Shown: in pieces, positions 11,723 to 22,148 of the stretch | How positions within the stretch are numbered: the stretch's first letter is position 1 | Layout: every line of letters begins with the position of its first letter | Source: Cornus controversa | Lineage: Eukaryota > Streptophyta > Magnoliopsida > Cornales > Cornaceae | Direction of reading: 5' to 3' | Length of the DNA stretch: 64,000 nucleotides | Assembly: GCA_026545225.1 (NCBI GenBank) | Contig: CM048846.1 | Span: 58,780,270-58,844,269 of the forward strand | The notes under the pieces: model-generated | What the model saw: the letters and a program-made list of their open reading frames with translations, nothing else | What the model was told of the DNA's origin: nothing | Databases searched by the model: none | Position numbers and translations under genes: made by a program

Positions 11723-12017
11723 TTAAAAAAAATCTGGTGGTTTCTTTGGTGGCCTAAGAGTTGAGCTTGGGAGATGCCAAGTGGCTGCTAGTTTTCTGGC
11801 TGCTCTGTTGTTTTTGAATGAACATGAGTGCAATCTTAGTGTGATTGTTCGATGGATGCACTGGATGATACTCTGGGTAGTGGAGGCTTTGTTATTGATC
11901 ATTCTGCAGTTTCTTTCATTCCAAATGAAGTAGACACAGGCTGCTAGTGCAAGTTTGTGGGATAAATGGGAAATAGAGTTTGTCCAATTTGCAGCAGTCC
12001 ATGAAAGAAGATCAAAT
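11723..12017 (-). pseudogene. LINE ORF2 C-terminus, inverted relative to the RT segment
   Basis: Reading the minus strand from 12017, the frame gives FDLLSWTAANWTNS, then KLALAACVYFIWNERNCR and KLAATWHLPSSTLRPP. This is the Ala-Ala-x-Val-Tyr-x-Ile-Trp-x-Glu-Arg-Asn signature that closes plant L1-like ORF2 proteins after the zf-RVT domain. The stop codon is at 11723-11725. About 225 bp of 3' untranslated sequence and the poly(A) tail follow. It carries the C-terminal portion missing from the plus-strand half, with roughly 30-40 residues lost between the two. Confidence 0.85.
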
Positions 12018-13723
12018 GCATTTCCAAGTTGATTTCAAATAAGCTCAAACCTCTCTTGCCTGTCATCATCAATAAAGCTCAATCTGCTTTTGTTAAAGAT
12101 AGAAGAATTGCAGATAACATTTTTATTGCTCAAGATCTGCTTCATGGCTACCATAGACATTCCACTCCACCTAAATGCACTGCCAAAGTTGATCTCAAAA
12201 AAGCTTTTGACACTTTGAATTGGGATTTTTTGCTTGATACTCTAACCCTTATGGGTTTCCCAGCTACTTTCATTTTATGGATCAAATTGTGTATTACAAC
12301 CCCTTCTTTTTCCATTTCTCTTAATGGTGAATCACATGGGCATTTCAAAAGCAGTAGAGGCATAAGGCAGGGTGACCCACTCTCACCTTTTCTCTTTGTA
12401 ATTGCAATGGAAGTCCTATCCCTCATTCTTACAAAACTCACCATTAACAATCCTTCCTTCACTCATCACTCAAAATGTAAGCACTTAGGCCTAACTCATT
12501 TAATCTTTGCTGATGACTTGCTCCTTTTTGCACATGGTTCTATCAACTCAATGAATGTGATCAAAGAGGCTTTAGATATCTTCAGCTCCTTATCTGGCCT
12601 CACTGCCAATTCTGGAAAAAGCCAATTATTTTTCTCTGGTGTCTCAGAACCTATCCAAGAGAGTATTCAAAACTCCATGAATTTTCAGATAGGTGACCTT
12701 CCTTTCACATATTTGGGTATTCCACTCATTTCCTCTATGCTAAACTCAACCCATTGTACTAACCTTGTGAATAAAATTTCAAGCAGAATATCCCATTGGT
12801 CCAGCAAATCCCTCTCTTATGCAGGTAGGCTCCTTCTTTGTAAATCAGTTCTTTGTAGCACTCAACTCTACTGGATGAACATTTTCATCCTCCCTAAGAT
12901 GACAATCAACCTCATCAATTCCATCATTAGGAAGTTTCTCTGGTCAGGTTCTTGTTCAATCAGGAAAAATTCAAAAGTTGCTTGGTCCCAAGTTTGTTTG
13001 CCAAAGGATTGTGGTGGACTTGGTCTACCTATTCTCTCTGAAATGAACAGAGCAGCTATGCTCAAACATATCTGGCATCTCTTCAATGCACCAGATAGCA
13101 TCTGGTCCCAATGGATATCCACCAACTTTATCAAGGGAAAAAATTTCTGGGATATAAACATTCCTTCCCAGTGTTCATGGTCACTCAGAAAGATGCTCCA
13201 ACTCAGGCAATTGGCTCGACCCATGCTCACTGCCATTATTGGTTCAGGATCACAGACATCATTCTGGTTTGACACATGGCTCCCTTGTGGCCCTCTGGTC
13301 AATAAAGTTCAACACAATTGCTCTCTCTCCACTGCTCTGGGTAGATACTCTATGGTAAGTGACATTACCTTAAATGCCGAATGGTCTATTCCACATTGTC
13401 TTCAGAGATTAATCCCAGAATTGAGAGACACCTCATACCTTCCACCTCTTAATCCATCTACCCCAGACCATTTCTTATGGAACTGTCTTCCTTCTTTCTC
13501 CATGGCTCTCACCACACAAGTTATCTCTCCCCCACCTCCTATTGTTAATTGGCATCACATTGTGTGGTTTAGGTTCAATATCCCAAGGCACAGTTTTATC
13601 TTATGGTCCGCTGCTCTAAATAAGCTCTCTACCTTGGATAAACCTTCTATGGCATACAAGATGATCCCAAATCATTGTTGTCTATGTTTGAAAAATAGGG
13701 AAACTACATCTCATCTTTTTTTC
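12018..13723 (+). pseudogene. LINE ORF2 fragment: reverse transcriptase and zinc-finger RT domain
   Basis: The open frame starts at the truncation point with SKLISNKLKPLLP. It runs through the RT palm: DLKKAFDTLNWDFL, then RGIRQGDPLSPFLF, then FADDLLLF with the catalytic Asp pair near 12503-12514, then a PFTYLGIPL thumb motif. It continues into the plant zf-RVT region (FNIPRHSFILWSAALNKLST, CCLCLKNRETTSHLFF). There is no stop in about 570 codons, which suggests a fairly young insertion. The endonuclease domain and RT N-terminus are absent. Although the frame stays open to 13885, codons after 13723 come from the duplicated target site and flanking DNA, not from the LINE. There is no natural start codon, so it is not a functional gene. 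Confidence 0.9.
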
Positions 13724-13736
13724 CTATGTGACTTTT
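13724..13736. repeat. Right target-site duplication of the LINE
   Basis: CTATGTGACTTTT is identical to 11477-11489, which abuts the poly(A) tail on the other side of the element. Confidence 0.88.
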
Positions 13737-14967
13737 CCTCAAGTGACTTCTCGGTTTTTAAAAGAGTTTGTTTTTCAAAGACTTGTCACAAACAGAAACT
13801 TGCGGAATATTTCCTTTTTAACAAATTCATGTTTCCAAGAGAGTTCTCACAAACTAAAACATCCATTCTTGTTTTAATTAAATAAAATTAGTTTTAATTT
13901 TTTTTAAGTTAATCATTCTAAATTGGTTGATGTCTAAAACTTAGATGTTGACGTGGATTGAAATCACTAAACTCTATACCAGTCTCATAGTTGATATCTA
14001 TCTCTCATATATCTATCTCGCTCTATCTAACTCTCTGCAAAAGAAATTTCTCCCTCTGTGATATTAGAAATTGATTTTCAAAATTTTGGCTGTTACGGAA
14101 TTTTCAACATACTATCTGTGAATTAGAGACTTTTTTTTTTTTTTTTTTTTTTGTAAGTCACCATCACTTTAAGGTGAATGATTTTATTTATTTTTTATTA
14201 TTTTAATTTGCATTCAACATTTTTGAGGGTTCGAATATCTAATCATTTAACTCACCATACACAACTCTAATTTCTTGCCCTTACAATCTCAAATGTGGAT
14301 TCCTAATTGTGGTTTTAGATTTTGAGTGTTAGATTCAATATTCAACATTGTCAATATAAGGAGAAAAAAAGTTACATTTTACATGATTTGAAAACAAAAT
14401 TCCGAAACAGTTTTATTGTGTTTGTCACCCTACAACTCTCTCTCTCTCTCACTAACAAAAATGATTCTTGTGTAGTTTAGTAGACAGAAAACAACACATA
14501 TATCACCTCAATTAAATAATTAAATTTACATAAATGATGAATTTTGTTATGATATAAAGATGAATGAAATCTAACAGAATAGTTTAAGAAATAGAAAAAC
14601 TATATTTACAAATATTTATAAATTTTAAGAAAGTTTGAGAGTATTTTGAATTCTTGTAAAACTTGACGGTCTTACAAAATTTTTTTATATGAAATCCATC
14701 TTTTCATAACATTAAATGAAAATTTAAAAATAAAAAGAAGGAGGGTATTCAAAAACATCTCTCAAACTTTTTACTAGTGTATATATATACACACACAAAA
14801 CGTTGCCGCCGTATGCACGCCTCAAGCCACTGTTTCAATTCAACATTTGAAAGTTCACTGACACTTAAATTCTGTGCCCACCATATTGTATATGCATTCA
14901 CATTACTTTATGATGATTTCTTCTAGGTGAATTATATTTCTACTAGTTTTTCATAACAAAGTGAAGG
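13737..14967. other. AT-rich intergenic DNA
   Basis: No gene found. A T run of more than 20 lies near 14129-14151 and a short (TC)n near 14437-14450. The stretch may be degraded repeat DNA. Confidence 0.5.
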
Positions 14968-14970
14968 TAA

Positions 14971-15727
14971 GGGCATACAATGTGGGCTGGCTGGAAATGG
15001 TTTTTCAAATTTGAATTTTAGCCAATCACCTCAGTATTTTAGTCAACCACATCATCATGTCAGGATCTCAAAATTTTGGCTCCACAACAGGTTCTTCAGA
15101 TTTCCGCCAACCAAAAATAAGAATTTTTTTTTAAAAAAATTTTAATTTAAAATTATTAAATATTTTTTTATTTATTTACTAACGACTATATTTTTCATCT
15201 TATATAAACACTCATTTGCTCATTTATAAAATTATCACTACTTTCATTCTTCCAAAATCTTCTTCGTTAGACCAATTATGCATTCGAGGAACCGGTTACT
15301 TTCGGGAAGGTCTGACATTACTGGATTGAGGCAATACTAGCGAATAAAATGCGACTGATTGATTAGATGAAAATTGAGAATCTCCACCATAATATTGATC
15401 AGAGCCATCAAATGATAAAAAATCATCATTTGATAAAGTGTTGAAGTTGAAATTTGGTGATGTTGGATCCATGAAAATGGGTTTTGTAAAAATACAATTA
15501 CGGTTTTCTTTTTATTAATTAAAATCACTTATCAAAACGACGTCGTTTCGATAAGTGAATTTTTAAAAAAAAAAATATGTGAACAGGGTTAGCTAGGTGG
15601 TTCGTCCGATCCAACGAACCACCTAGCCAACCTACGGGCTGGCCCACATTTTTGGCCAACCCATTGTTGGGCTACAGTGGTATTTGGATCGCCAGATTGG
15701 GCTTTGGCGATCACATTGCTCATGCTC
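14971..15727 (-). mobile_element. PIF/Harbinger-like non-autonomous element
   Basis: TAA flanks both ends (14968-14970 and 15728-15730), the target duplication expected for PIF/Harbinger. The termini are imperfect inverted repeats: GGGCATACAATGTG at the left and, complemented, GAGCATGAGCAATGTG at the right. A second inverted block with CCAACC/GGCTGG and CCACC words follows inside. The interior holds a 58-codon minus-strand remnant resembling the start of a Harbinger ORF1. No transposase (DDE) sequence is present, so the copy depended on a relative. Confidence 0.75.
15296..15472 (-). pseudogene. Remnant of a Harbinger ORF1-like reading frame (58 codons)
   Basis: It starts at an ATG (15472-15470) with MDPTSPNFNFNTLSND, is rich in Asn, Ser, Asp and Gln, and stops at 15296. 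Plant PIF/Harbinger ORF1 (Myb/SANT-like) proteins commonly begin with MDP followed by a low-complexity Asn/Ser/Gln leader. The DNA-binding part that should follow is missing. The assignment rests mainly on the surrounding element and is tentative. Confidence 0.5.
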
Positions 15728-15815
15728 TAAGAAGTCTAGGCTTTTAATCATAGAAATGTATTCAGTTGCTTGGTCTGAATAAACCATTACACATTTCTTC
15801 TTATTATTTTCTTTA

Positions 15816-16774
15816 GGCAAATTACACTTACCTCCCTTCTAGATTGATTTTATAACACTTACCTCCCCTGTGTTTTGGCATATAACACTTACCCCCTCTA
15901 GTTTGCACATTGGTAACAAATACCCCATTTTGTCAATCAAACTAACAGTTATTGTAAATGTCATCATAATTTAATCTGAAAAGGACAATTATATCCCACC
16001 ATGAGCCACCCCTTTGAGCAGACCCACTTTGGACCTTCAACAATAGTAACATCACCTTTAGCCGAGCCACCACCTACCTATGTCTCCACCAAGCTTCACC
16101 ACCTGCGCCATCAACACTCACCATTGAAATCACTGCCGAGAAGACCAAGCTTCGGCTAAACCACTAGCCACTACCATCCTAATGCCGGAGCTACCATTGA
16201 AGTCGAGACCCACCACCTCCACTGTCGCACCTAAAAGACTCATATCTCCACTGTTGTCATCACCTCGGCCAAACAGACCCAATGCCGGTCAGACCCACCA
16301 AACCACTAACTCTACCACCATTATTCAAGCAACACCCAAACAGTCGTGTACACCCACTTCTCCCACCATGAGCCACCACTGTGAGCAGACCCACATCAAA
16401 CCTTCAACCGTAGTAACATCACCTCCAGCCGAGCCACCACCCACCTTCGTCTCCACCTTGCTTCACCACCTACGAAATCAACACTCACCATTGAAACCAC
16501 TATCGAGAAGACCCAGCTCTGGCCACTACTATCCCAATGACAGAGCTGCCATTGAAGCCGAGACCCACCAACTTCAGTTGTAACATTTTTAAGGGTATAA
16601 TTATCTTTTTAAGATTAAATTTTGATGACATTAGCAATAACTGTTAGTTTGATTGACAGAATGGGGTATTTGTTACCAATGTGCAAACTAGAGGGGGGTA
16701 AGTGTTATATGCCAAAACATAGGGGAGATAATTGTTATAAAGCCAATCTAGAAGGGAGGTAAGTGTAATTTGCC
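15816..16774. mobile_element. Mutator-like non-autonomous element with ~180 bp terminal inverted repeats
   Basis: The left arm (15816-15997), GGCAAATTACACTTACCTCC..., and the right arm (about 16593-16774) are complementary over about 180 bp at roughly 90% or better. Long arms of this sort with GGGCAAATTACAC-type ends are typical of plant Mutator-like elements. The interior carries two direct copies of a ~215 bp GAGCCACC/TTCACCACCT-rich segment (about 16000-16220 and 16366-16575), which gives a Pro/Thr-rich open frame at 16182-16583 of no recognised function. The 9-bp target duplication cannot be confirmed because the right flank is a run of T. Confidence 0.78.
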
Positions 16775-17827
16775 CTTTTTTTTTTTATCAAAAGGCAAAA
16801 CCAGTTGCACATATTAATAGACTCATATAATATGGAAAAATACAAACGGATTTTTTTTTTTATAAATGAAAAAACATTTCTCAGGAAACTTGAGCTTTAA
16901 TTTCTCATCAAGACACCATGGTTTAATAAAGGGAAAATTTAATTTTTAGTTACTTAAGGAGCCAAAACTACAAATACACCAAATACTAAAAAGTATATTG
17001 CATTAAGATTACATAAATACCCTTCACACAAAAAATTACCAAAATGTCCCAAATTAAATAAAGTTTGACCGAAAGACATATTTACACTTATTAACCTTTA
17101 TATCAAATTACAAAAATATCCTTCTTATTCCATCAAAAGTAATTAGATTACCCAGCTATTCTCTCTATATATCCTTCTCTCTCTATTTTTCATTTCCTTT
17201 CTAACTTCCTATTACAAGTCTCTCTCTCTCTCCCTCCCTCCCTCCATCTCTCTCTCTATCTACCTCTGTCTCTCTCTCACTCCCCTATGCACAACTTTCT
17301 CTCTCATATTTGGGTTTTCTTTCTTGACCGACTGCTAAGGCAATCTCCGGCTAGTTTTTTGGCAATATTTTCGGTGACATTGACCATCTACCTTCAAACT
17401 ACCACAAGTCCCTTTCTCCCATACTTTTTTTTTGGGTCTAAATCATTGTTTTGTTTAGTCTATTTGTTGTAGTTTACCTCAATTATACTTTGTCTCTACT
17501 CCCTTCTCGGGTTAGCTGTTGATAATTTTACTTGCAAAGCATTGTTTCTTCTACTGAGAGTATTTTTTTTTCTCATTTTTAATATGAAAGTGTAATAGAT
17601 TCCTTTGAAGTAGTGCAGTATTGATCGGGTTACGTTACATTACCAAAGTTGGTTATTCCAAACATAGTTCAACCGGTTACACATGTTATTGCTATTTCTT
17701 TGCAACTGGTTGCACATGGTATTGTTGTCCTTACAATTTTTAAACTTCATTTATAACAGTAACATATTCCTCATTTATTTTCAAAGTAATAAGAATTGCA
17801 TTCTTCAAAGAGGATTAGAGGGCACCC
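16775..17827. other. AT-rich DNA with a pyrimidine-rich tract
   Basis: A CT-rich stretch with (CT)n and (CCCT)n words lies at 17158-17285. The open frame at 17287-17472 shows no recognisable domain. Otherwise I see nothing. Confidence 0.5.
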
Positions 17828-18250
17828 CGTTATTTCGAGAACTCCATTGCAATTAGTTAGTAAAGGTTATTATATATCATAGGGTTGCATAAATTATGCA
17901 ACTCCATGGATATGATATTTCTAGCAATGTTGTATTGGACATATTGCAAAAGCAGTCAGTTGCTAATCCATTCCACAATATTTGCAACCGGTTTATCCAT
18001 TACTATTGTAGTATATTTTACAATCAGTTCAAATATTTCTTCACACTAAATGTAACTGGTTGCTAATTTTTTGAACATATCAAAGCATTTTCGAGAACCC
18101 CATTGAAACTAGTTAGTAAAAATTATTAAATATCATGGGGTTGCATAAATTATACAACCTCACGGTAATCTTTCTAGAAATGTTGCATTAGACAAATTAC
18201 AAAAGCAATCAGTTCATAATTCTTTCCATTGTAATTGCAACCAGTTGCAT
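17828..18250. repeat. Direct duplication, period about 256 bp
   Basis: TTTCGAGAAC...CCATTG, TTAGTTAGTAAA, GGGTTGCATAAATTAT and CAACTCCA-type blocks at 17833-18000 recur in the same order at 18089-18250. Both copies end near a GCAACC(A/G)GTT word, which also recurs singly around 17640-17740. There is no coding content. Confidence 0.75.
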
Positions 18251-19562
18251 TTGAAAGGTAAAACCATTGTTGTTATGCCATTGACTTGAGCAACTTCATA
18301 GTTATTATAATATATCTAAAATGAGTTTTTCATACATACTTCTTTTTATTATTTATTATCCTTCTCATGACCATTTGCCTTGATATTAAATGCTTGTTGA
18401 AGTAAATTATCACATATGTGAAGTAAAATTGTCATGTATATGAAGTAAAAGAATCACATCTCTTAAAAAAGACAAAAAAAAATGATGTTTGTGCATCGTA
18501 TGGTCATGTCTCACCTTTACCTTATAAAGTGATGATAGGAGTCATGCTTGGATGGTCACATAATTATATTAGTTAACTCGCATCACAGGTGGATACATAC
18601 AATCATATACATGCATAAAGAAACTCTAGCAAATGAAATAGTCGATTACCATTCATTACTTGAAGTGGTCACATATAGCCACCGATCTTCCAAACAATGA
18701 GATTTTCATTATTGTAGATAAATATCAAGATAAAGGATTGGGGGTGGATAAACAAGGCTCAACCATTTTTCTAGCATGTGTTCTATTTGTCTATGAATAT
18801 CGCAAGCATAAAACAAGACCTTGTATGAGGGTTAAGATACATGGTATCCGCTTAAGAGTTCTTCATTTTACTACCGCTATCTACGCCTGGAATGCTCTCC
18901 TCTCAATAATGAGCATTTTAGCTGTTAAATGACATGCAACACCCTCAATATGAGATTTTTAAAAAAAATTGAGCATAGAATGCTATAACGAGTCAACAAC
19001 TAAGGAATGTTATAACTCTCATAACGATCACTTTCACTCCACAAATTAACAACAGAAAATCAATGAATGATTCTTGATGCAAGATAGTGATTAATTGGTT
19101 GGCACCAAAGAGGGTTTTAAACACTCATTTATGAGTAGGTCCATAGTTGAGAAGACTAAATTTTGAAGACACAAGAATAATTAGAACCAAATGAAGATTT
19201 TATATAGACGAAGTGAATGCATGGGAGCAATGGTAAATGGGTATGAACACTAAACTAAATTGTATGGTCATGTCTCACCTTTAAGATACTTTTTTGACAT
19301 CAATAAACTACAATTTCAAGAATTTATATTAATGAATCATGAACATGTGCGGGATGAATAATGAGATCAACTAATCATGCAAAAATGTCAAATCTTGTTG
19401 AAATAAAATTGTCACATCTGTGAAGAAAAACTATCACACATGTGAAGTAAAATTGTCACTTTTGTGAAGTAAAATTATCATGTATATGAAGTAAAAGAAT
19501 CACCTTTAAAAAGAAAAAAAAAACAAAAACAATGATGTTTGTGCATCGTATCGTCATGTCTC

Positions 19563-20559
19563 TGTACACACAAATTTTGTGTCCGAAAATCTAAGAACGA
19601 AAATGAGTAACAAATAATCAATTTTATTAATTTCAGAAAAATAGGTACAATTCTCTGTGGTCGATTCTTTTACAACAAAGAATTTTTCTTTGATTTAATC
19701 TCCTTGATGTTTAGTGCAAGGGCTTCAAAAGCTTGTTCTTAAACAAGTTATGATGAGCTTTCTTTAAATCTTCAAGATTGAGGAAGGCTTGACTGGATTT
19801 TTCATCGAGGGTTGATAAAGCTTTATCTCGAACGGCGGGTTAAAGGTTTTTGAAGAAGAATGACACTTGTGTGGCGTGCTTGTTGTTCTTTGTTTTCATA
19901 TTCTTCGAGGATTTAAGGTCTTTGAAGTAGAACAACACTTGTGTAGCGTGCTTGTTGTTCTTCGTCTTTAGATTCTTCAAGGATTTAAGGTCTTTGAAGT
20001 AGAACGACACTTGTGTGGCGTGCTTGATGTTCTTTGTCTTCAAATTCTTCGATGGTTTGAAGGTCTTAGAAGTAGAACGACACTCGTGTGGCATGCTTGA
20101 TGTTCTTTGTCTTCAGAACTTCATTGGTTGAACGTCTTAGAAGTAGAACGACACTCGTGTGGCATGCTTGATGTTCTTCGTCTTCAGAACTTCGAGTGTT
20201 GGTCAAGGCAAAAGTTCGGCAGAGCTTTTGTGTTCTCTTGATCTCTCTATCTCTATCTGTCCCTTGAATGTGCAGGGTGACCTTGTATTTATAGGCGAAA
20301 GGGTGGGGGTTTAATTTGGTAACTCCCCATCGATTGTGCGAACTTCCATGAATAAAGAGATTTTGCCTCCTTTTATATGGAAATAAATTCAAATTTAAAT
20401 TTGAATTGTCACACATTTTTTTTAAAGGCCTGAACCTTCAAAATTTTGACACGTGTCCGTTGACGGGACCCGCAATCATAGAATTTAATTGACCAAGAGT
20501 GTTTGACTTGTTAACTAATCGGACAATGATTACACCATCACAAAATTTTTGTGTCTATA
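19563..20559 (-). mobile_element. Solo LTR (~1 kb) with 5-bp target duplication
   Basis: Removing 19563-20559 restores a continuous GTCATGTCTCATATGTCAG phrase of the surrounding repeat. GTCTC is present on both sides (19558-19562 and 20560-20564), a 5-bp duplication typical of LTR elements. On the minus strand the sequence runs from TATAGACACAAAAATTTTGTG to GTGTGTACA, so the expected 5' TG appears mutated to TA while the 3' CA is intact. A promoter-like CTATAAATACAAGG sits near 20285 (minus). No internal domain is present, so this is a solo LTR left by recombination. The parent family is not identified. Confidence 0.8.
19863..20215. repeat. 72-bp minisatellite inside the solo LTR
   Basis: The word ACACTTGTGTGGCGTGCTTG recurs at 19863, 19935, 20007, 20080 and 20151 (spacing 71-73 bp), each followed by TTCTTTGTCTTC and AGGTCTTTGAAGTAGAAC. 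The last two copies share CTCGTGTGGCATGC. The minus-strand open frames over it (19840-20416) are simply the translated repeat, with no sign of being a real protein. Confidence 0.85.
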
Positions 20560-22148
20560 GTCTCATATGTCAGTTTTACAGTATGAAAATTGCAATACGT
20601 GATAAAGTAAGCGGGAGTAGTTTTGAAGTAAAATTATCACATATGTAAAGTAAATTCGTCACTGATGAAAAGTAAAACTAAATAAATTTATCACTGATAA
20701 AAAGTAAAACTATCACGTATCTTCAAAACAAGGACAAAGAAAGCAATGATCTTTGTCCATCGTATAGTTATCTCATATGTCAGTTTTGAAGTATGAAAAA
20801 ATTAATATAAGACACTGTGAAGTGAAGCTTTTCTATCACAGACCAAAAAGTCATTCATAGTTTTGTGCATTGTATGGTCATGTCTCACATTTTATTCCCA
20901 TTGTATAGCCAACTCATATGTCAGTTTTGAGATATGAAAAATTCAATATAGGATGCTAAAGTGAAACTTTTCTATTAAGCACAAAAATTGGCACTTTTGT
21001 GAATTAAAATTATTACGTTATTGAGGTAAATTTGTGACACTTTTGAAATAAAATTGTCACTTATCTGAAGTAAAAATATCACTTATCCTATATGGTTATC
21101 TCATTGGTTAGTTATGCAATCTCAAAGCTATCTCTCACAAGCACAAATCTCCTTTAAATATTTGATGAAACACAAGCATTTAAAGAAAACAAAAAAAAAT
21201 GTTTCTCCTATTTATCCTCTTTCACATTGGTGTAGTTAAACAACATGTAGGAATAAGTTTCACTGCAAAATGGGTCGTTTACTTATTTTTCACTCAAACG
21301 AGTCGCTTATTAGTTTTCACTCCTCAGATGGGGTCACTAACTTGTTGATTCATTACAACAATGGCATCCAATCCACGATTAATGTCAATATACCAAAGTC
21401 CTCTCTTCTCTTAGATACGATTTAATTCAACATGTGTTAAAGAAGACGTTTGATGAGTTGAGGAACTGGAAGATTAATAGTTTGATGAGTTGAGGAACTA
21501 GAAGATTAACATACATAGATGCTTCCATTTGGTTGACAATCTTATTTTCAGTGCCACAATTTAGGGCTCCAGAGAAAAGTATTTAAAAGTCTTTGTTTGA
21601 TGTAGTTTGTAAAGTTGTTTAATGTATCATATCACCATAAATAAAGTTTATAGTTGCAGATTTTTTTTTGTTCCCTTGAATTGTATCATTTTTTAAACGT
21701 GATAAAGTATTTGACTTCAATTGTGAAACGTGTGATATGGAAGTTGAGAGCAAGGTGACGTGGACAAGAGGTATGCTTTGACCATGACTTTTCTATCTCC
21801 AGATAAGTCTGGGGAACTGAAAAGTCAATTTTCTACTAGGACACGTTCCCATGTTACTGTTATAAATATAGAGACGGTTCATATACCAAGGTATGCAATT
21901 AATACCCTCTGAATTCCTTCACAATTTTAAAAGCCATTCCAATTTCTGACTTGATCGTCGGAGCGTAGTCGGCTGGCACGACGCTTGTGCCTTTTCGATT
22001 ACCCTTCTCTTGTTCTTTTTTTCAGGTTGGCGTTTGACTAGTTCGGGGTGAATTTCTGCTTCATCAGTTGGTGCCATCTGTGGGAACGATCACAAACTTG
22101 ATTATTCTACACGAATCATATACGAAGCATGATACACCTACGATCTAG

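Larger units (their letters stand above)
11490..13723 (-). mobile_element. L1-like LINE insertion with 5' inversion (twin priming)
   Basis: The right-hand part (12018-13723) encodes LINE reverse transcriptase on the plus strand. The left-hand part (11490-12017) encodes the C-terminus of the same kind of protein on the minus strand, followed by a 3' untranslated region and a poly(A) tail (T run at 11486-11497). The whole is flanked by an exact 13-bp direct repeat, CTATGTGACTTTT (11477-11489 and 13724-13736). The RT segment lacks its 5' part exactly at the internal junction (~12017). Its other end stops within the zinc-finger region, just before the sequence with which the minus-strand half begins. 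This order, inverted 5' piece then 3' piece then poly(A), is what twin-primed reverse transcription produces. Confidence 0.88.
18395..21090. repeat. Dispersed short-repeat family, core GAAGTAAAATTGTCAC
   Basis: Degenerate copies of a roughly 22-24 bp unit, (T)GAAGTAAAATTGTCAC with TTTGT, ATATGT or GATGA linkers, occur in clusters at 18395-18470, 19390-19510, 20625-20720 and 20990-21090. Most clusters are followed by the phrase TTTGTGCATCGTATGGTCAT and TGTCTCA(C/T). The linkers are partly palindromic (TCACATATGTGA). The family is interrupted by a solo LTR (19563-20559). I do not recognise it. It may be the internal satellite of an unknown element. Confidence 0.65.

Noticed and set aside
13724..13885. 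The last 53 codons of the LINE open frame as LINE protein
   Set aside because: They begin with the target duplication and continue into flanking DNA. The LINE homology stops at HLFF.
16182..16583. 133-codon Pro/Thr-rich frame as a gene
   Set aside because: It lies between the arms of a non-autonomous element and over its internal duplication, with no known domain.
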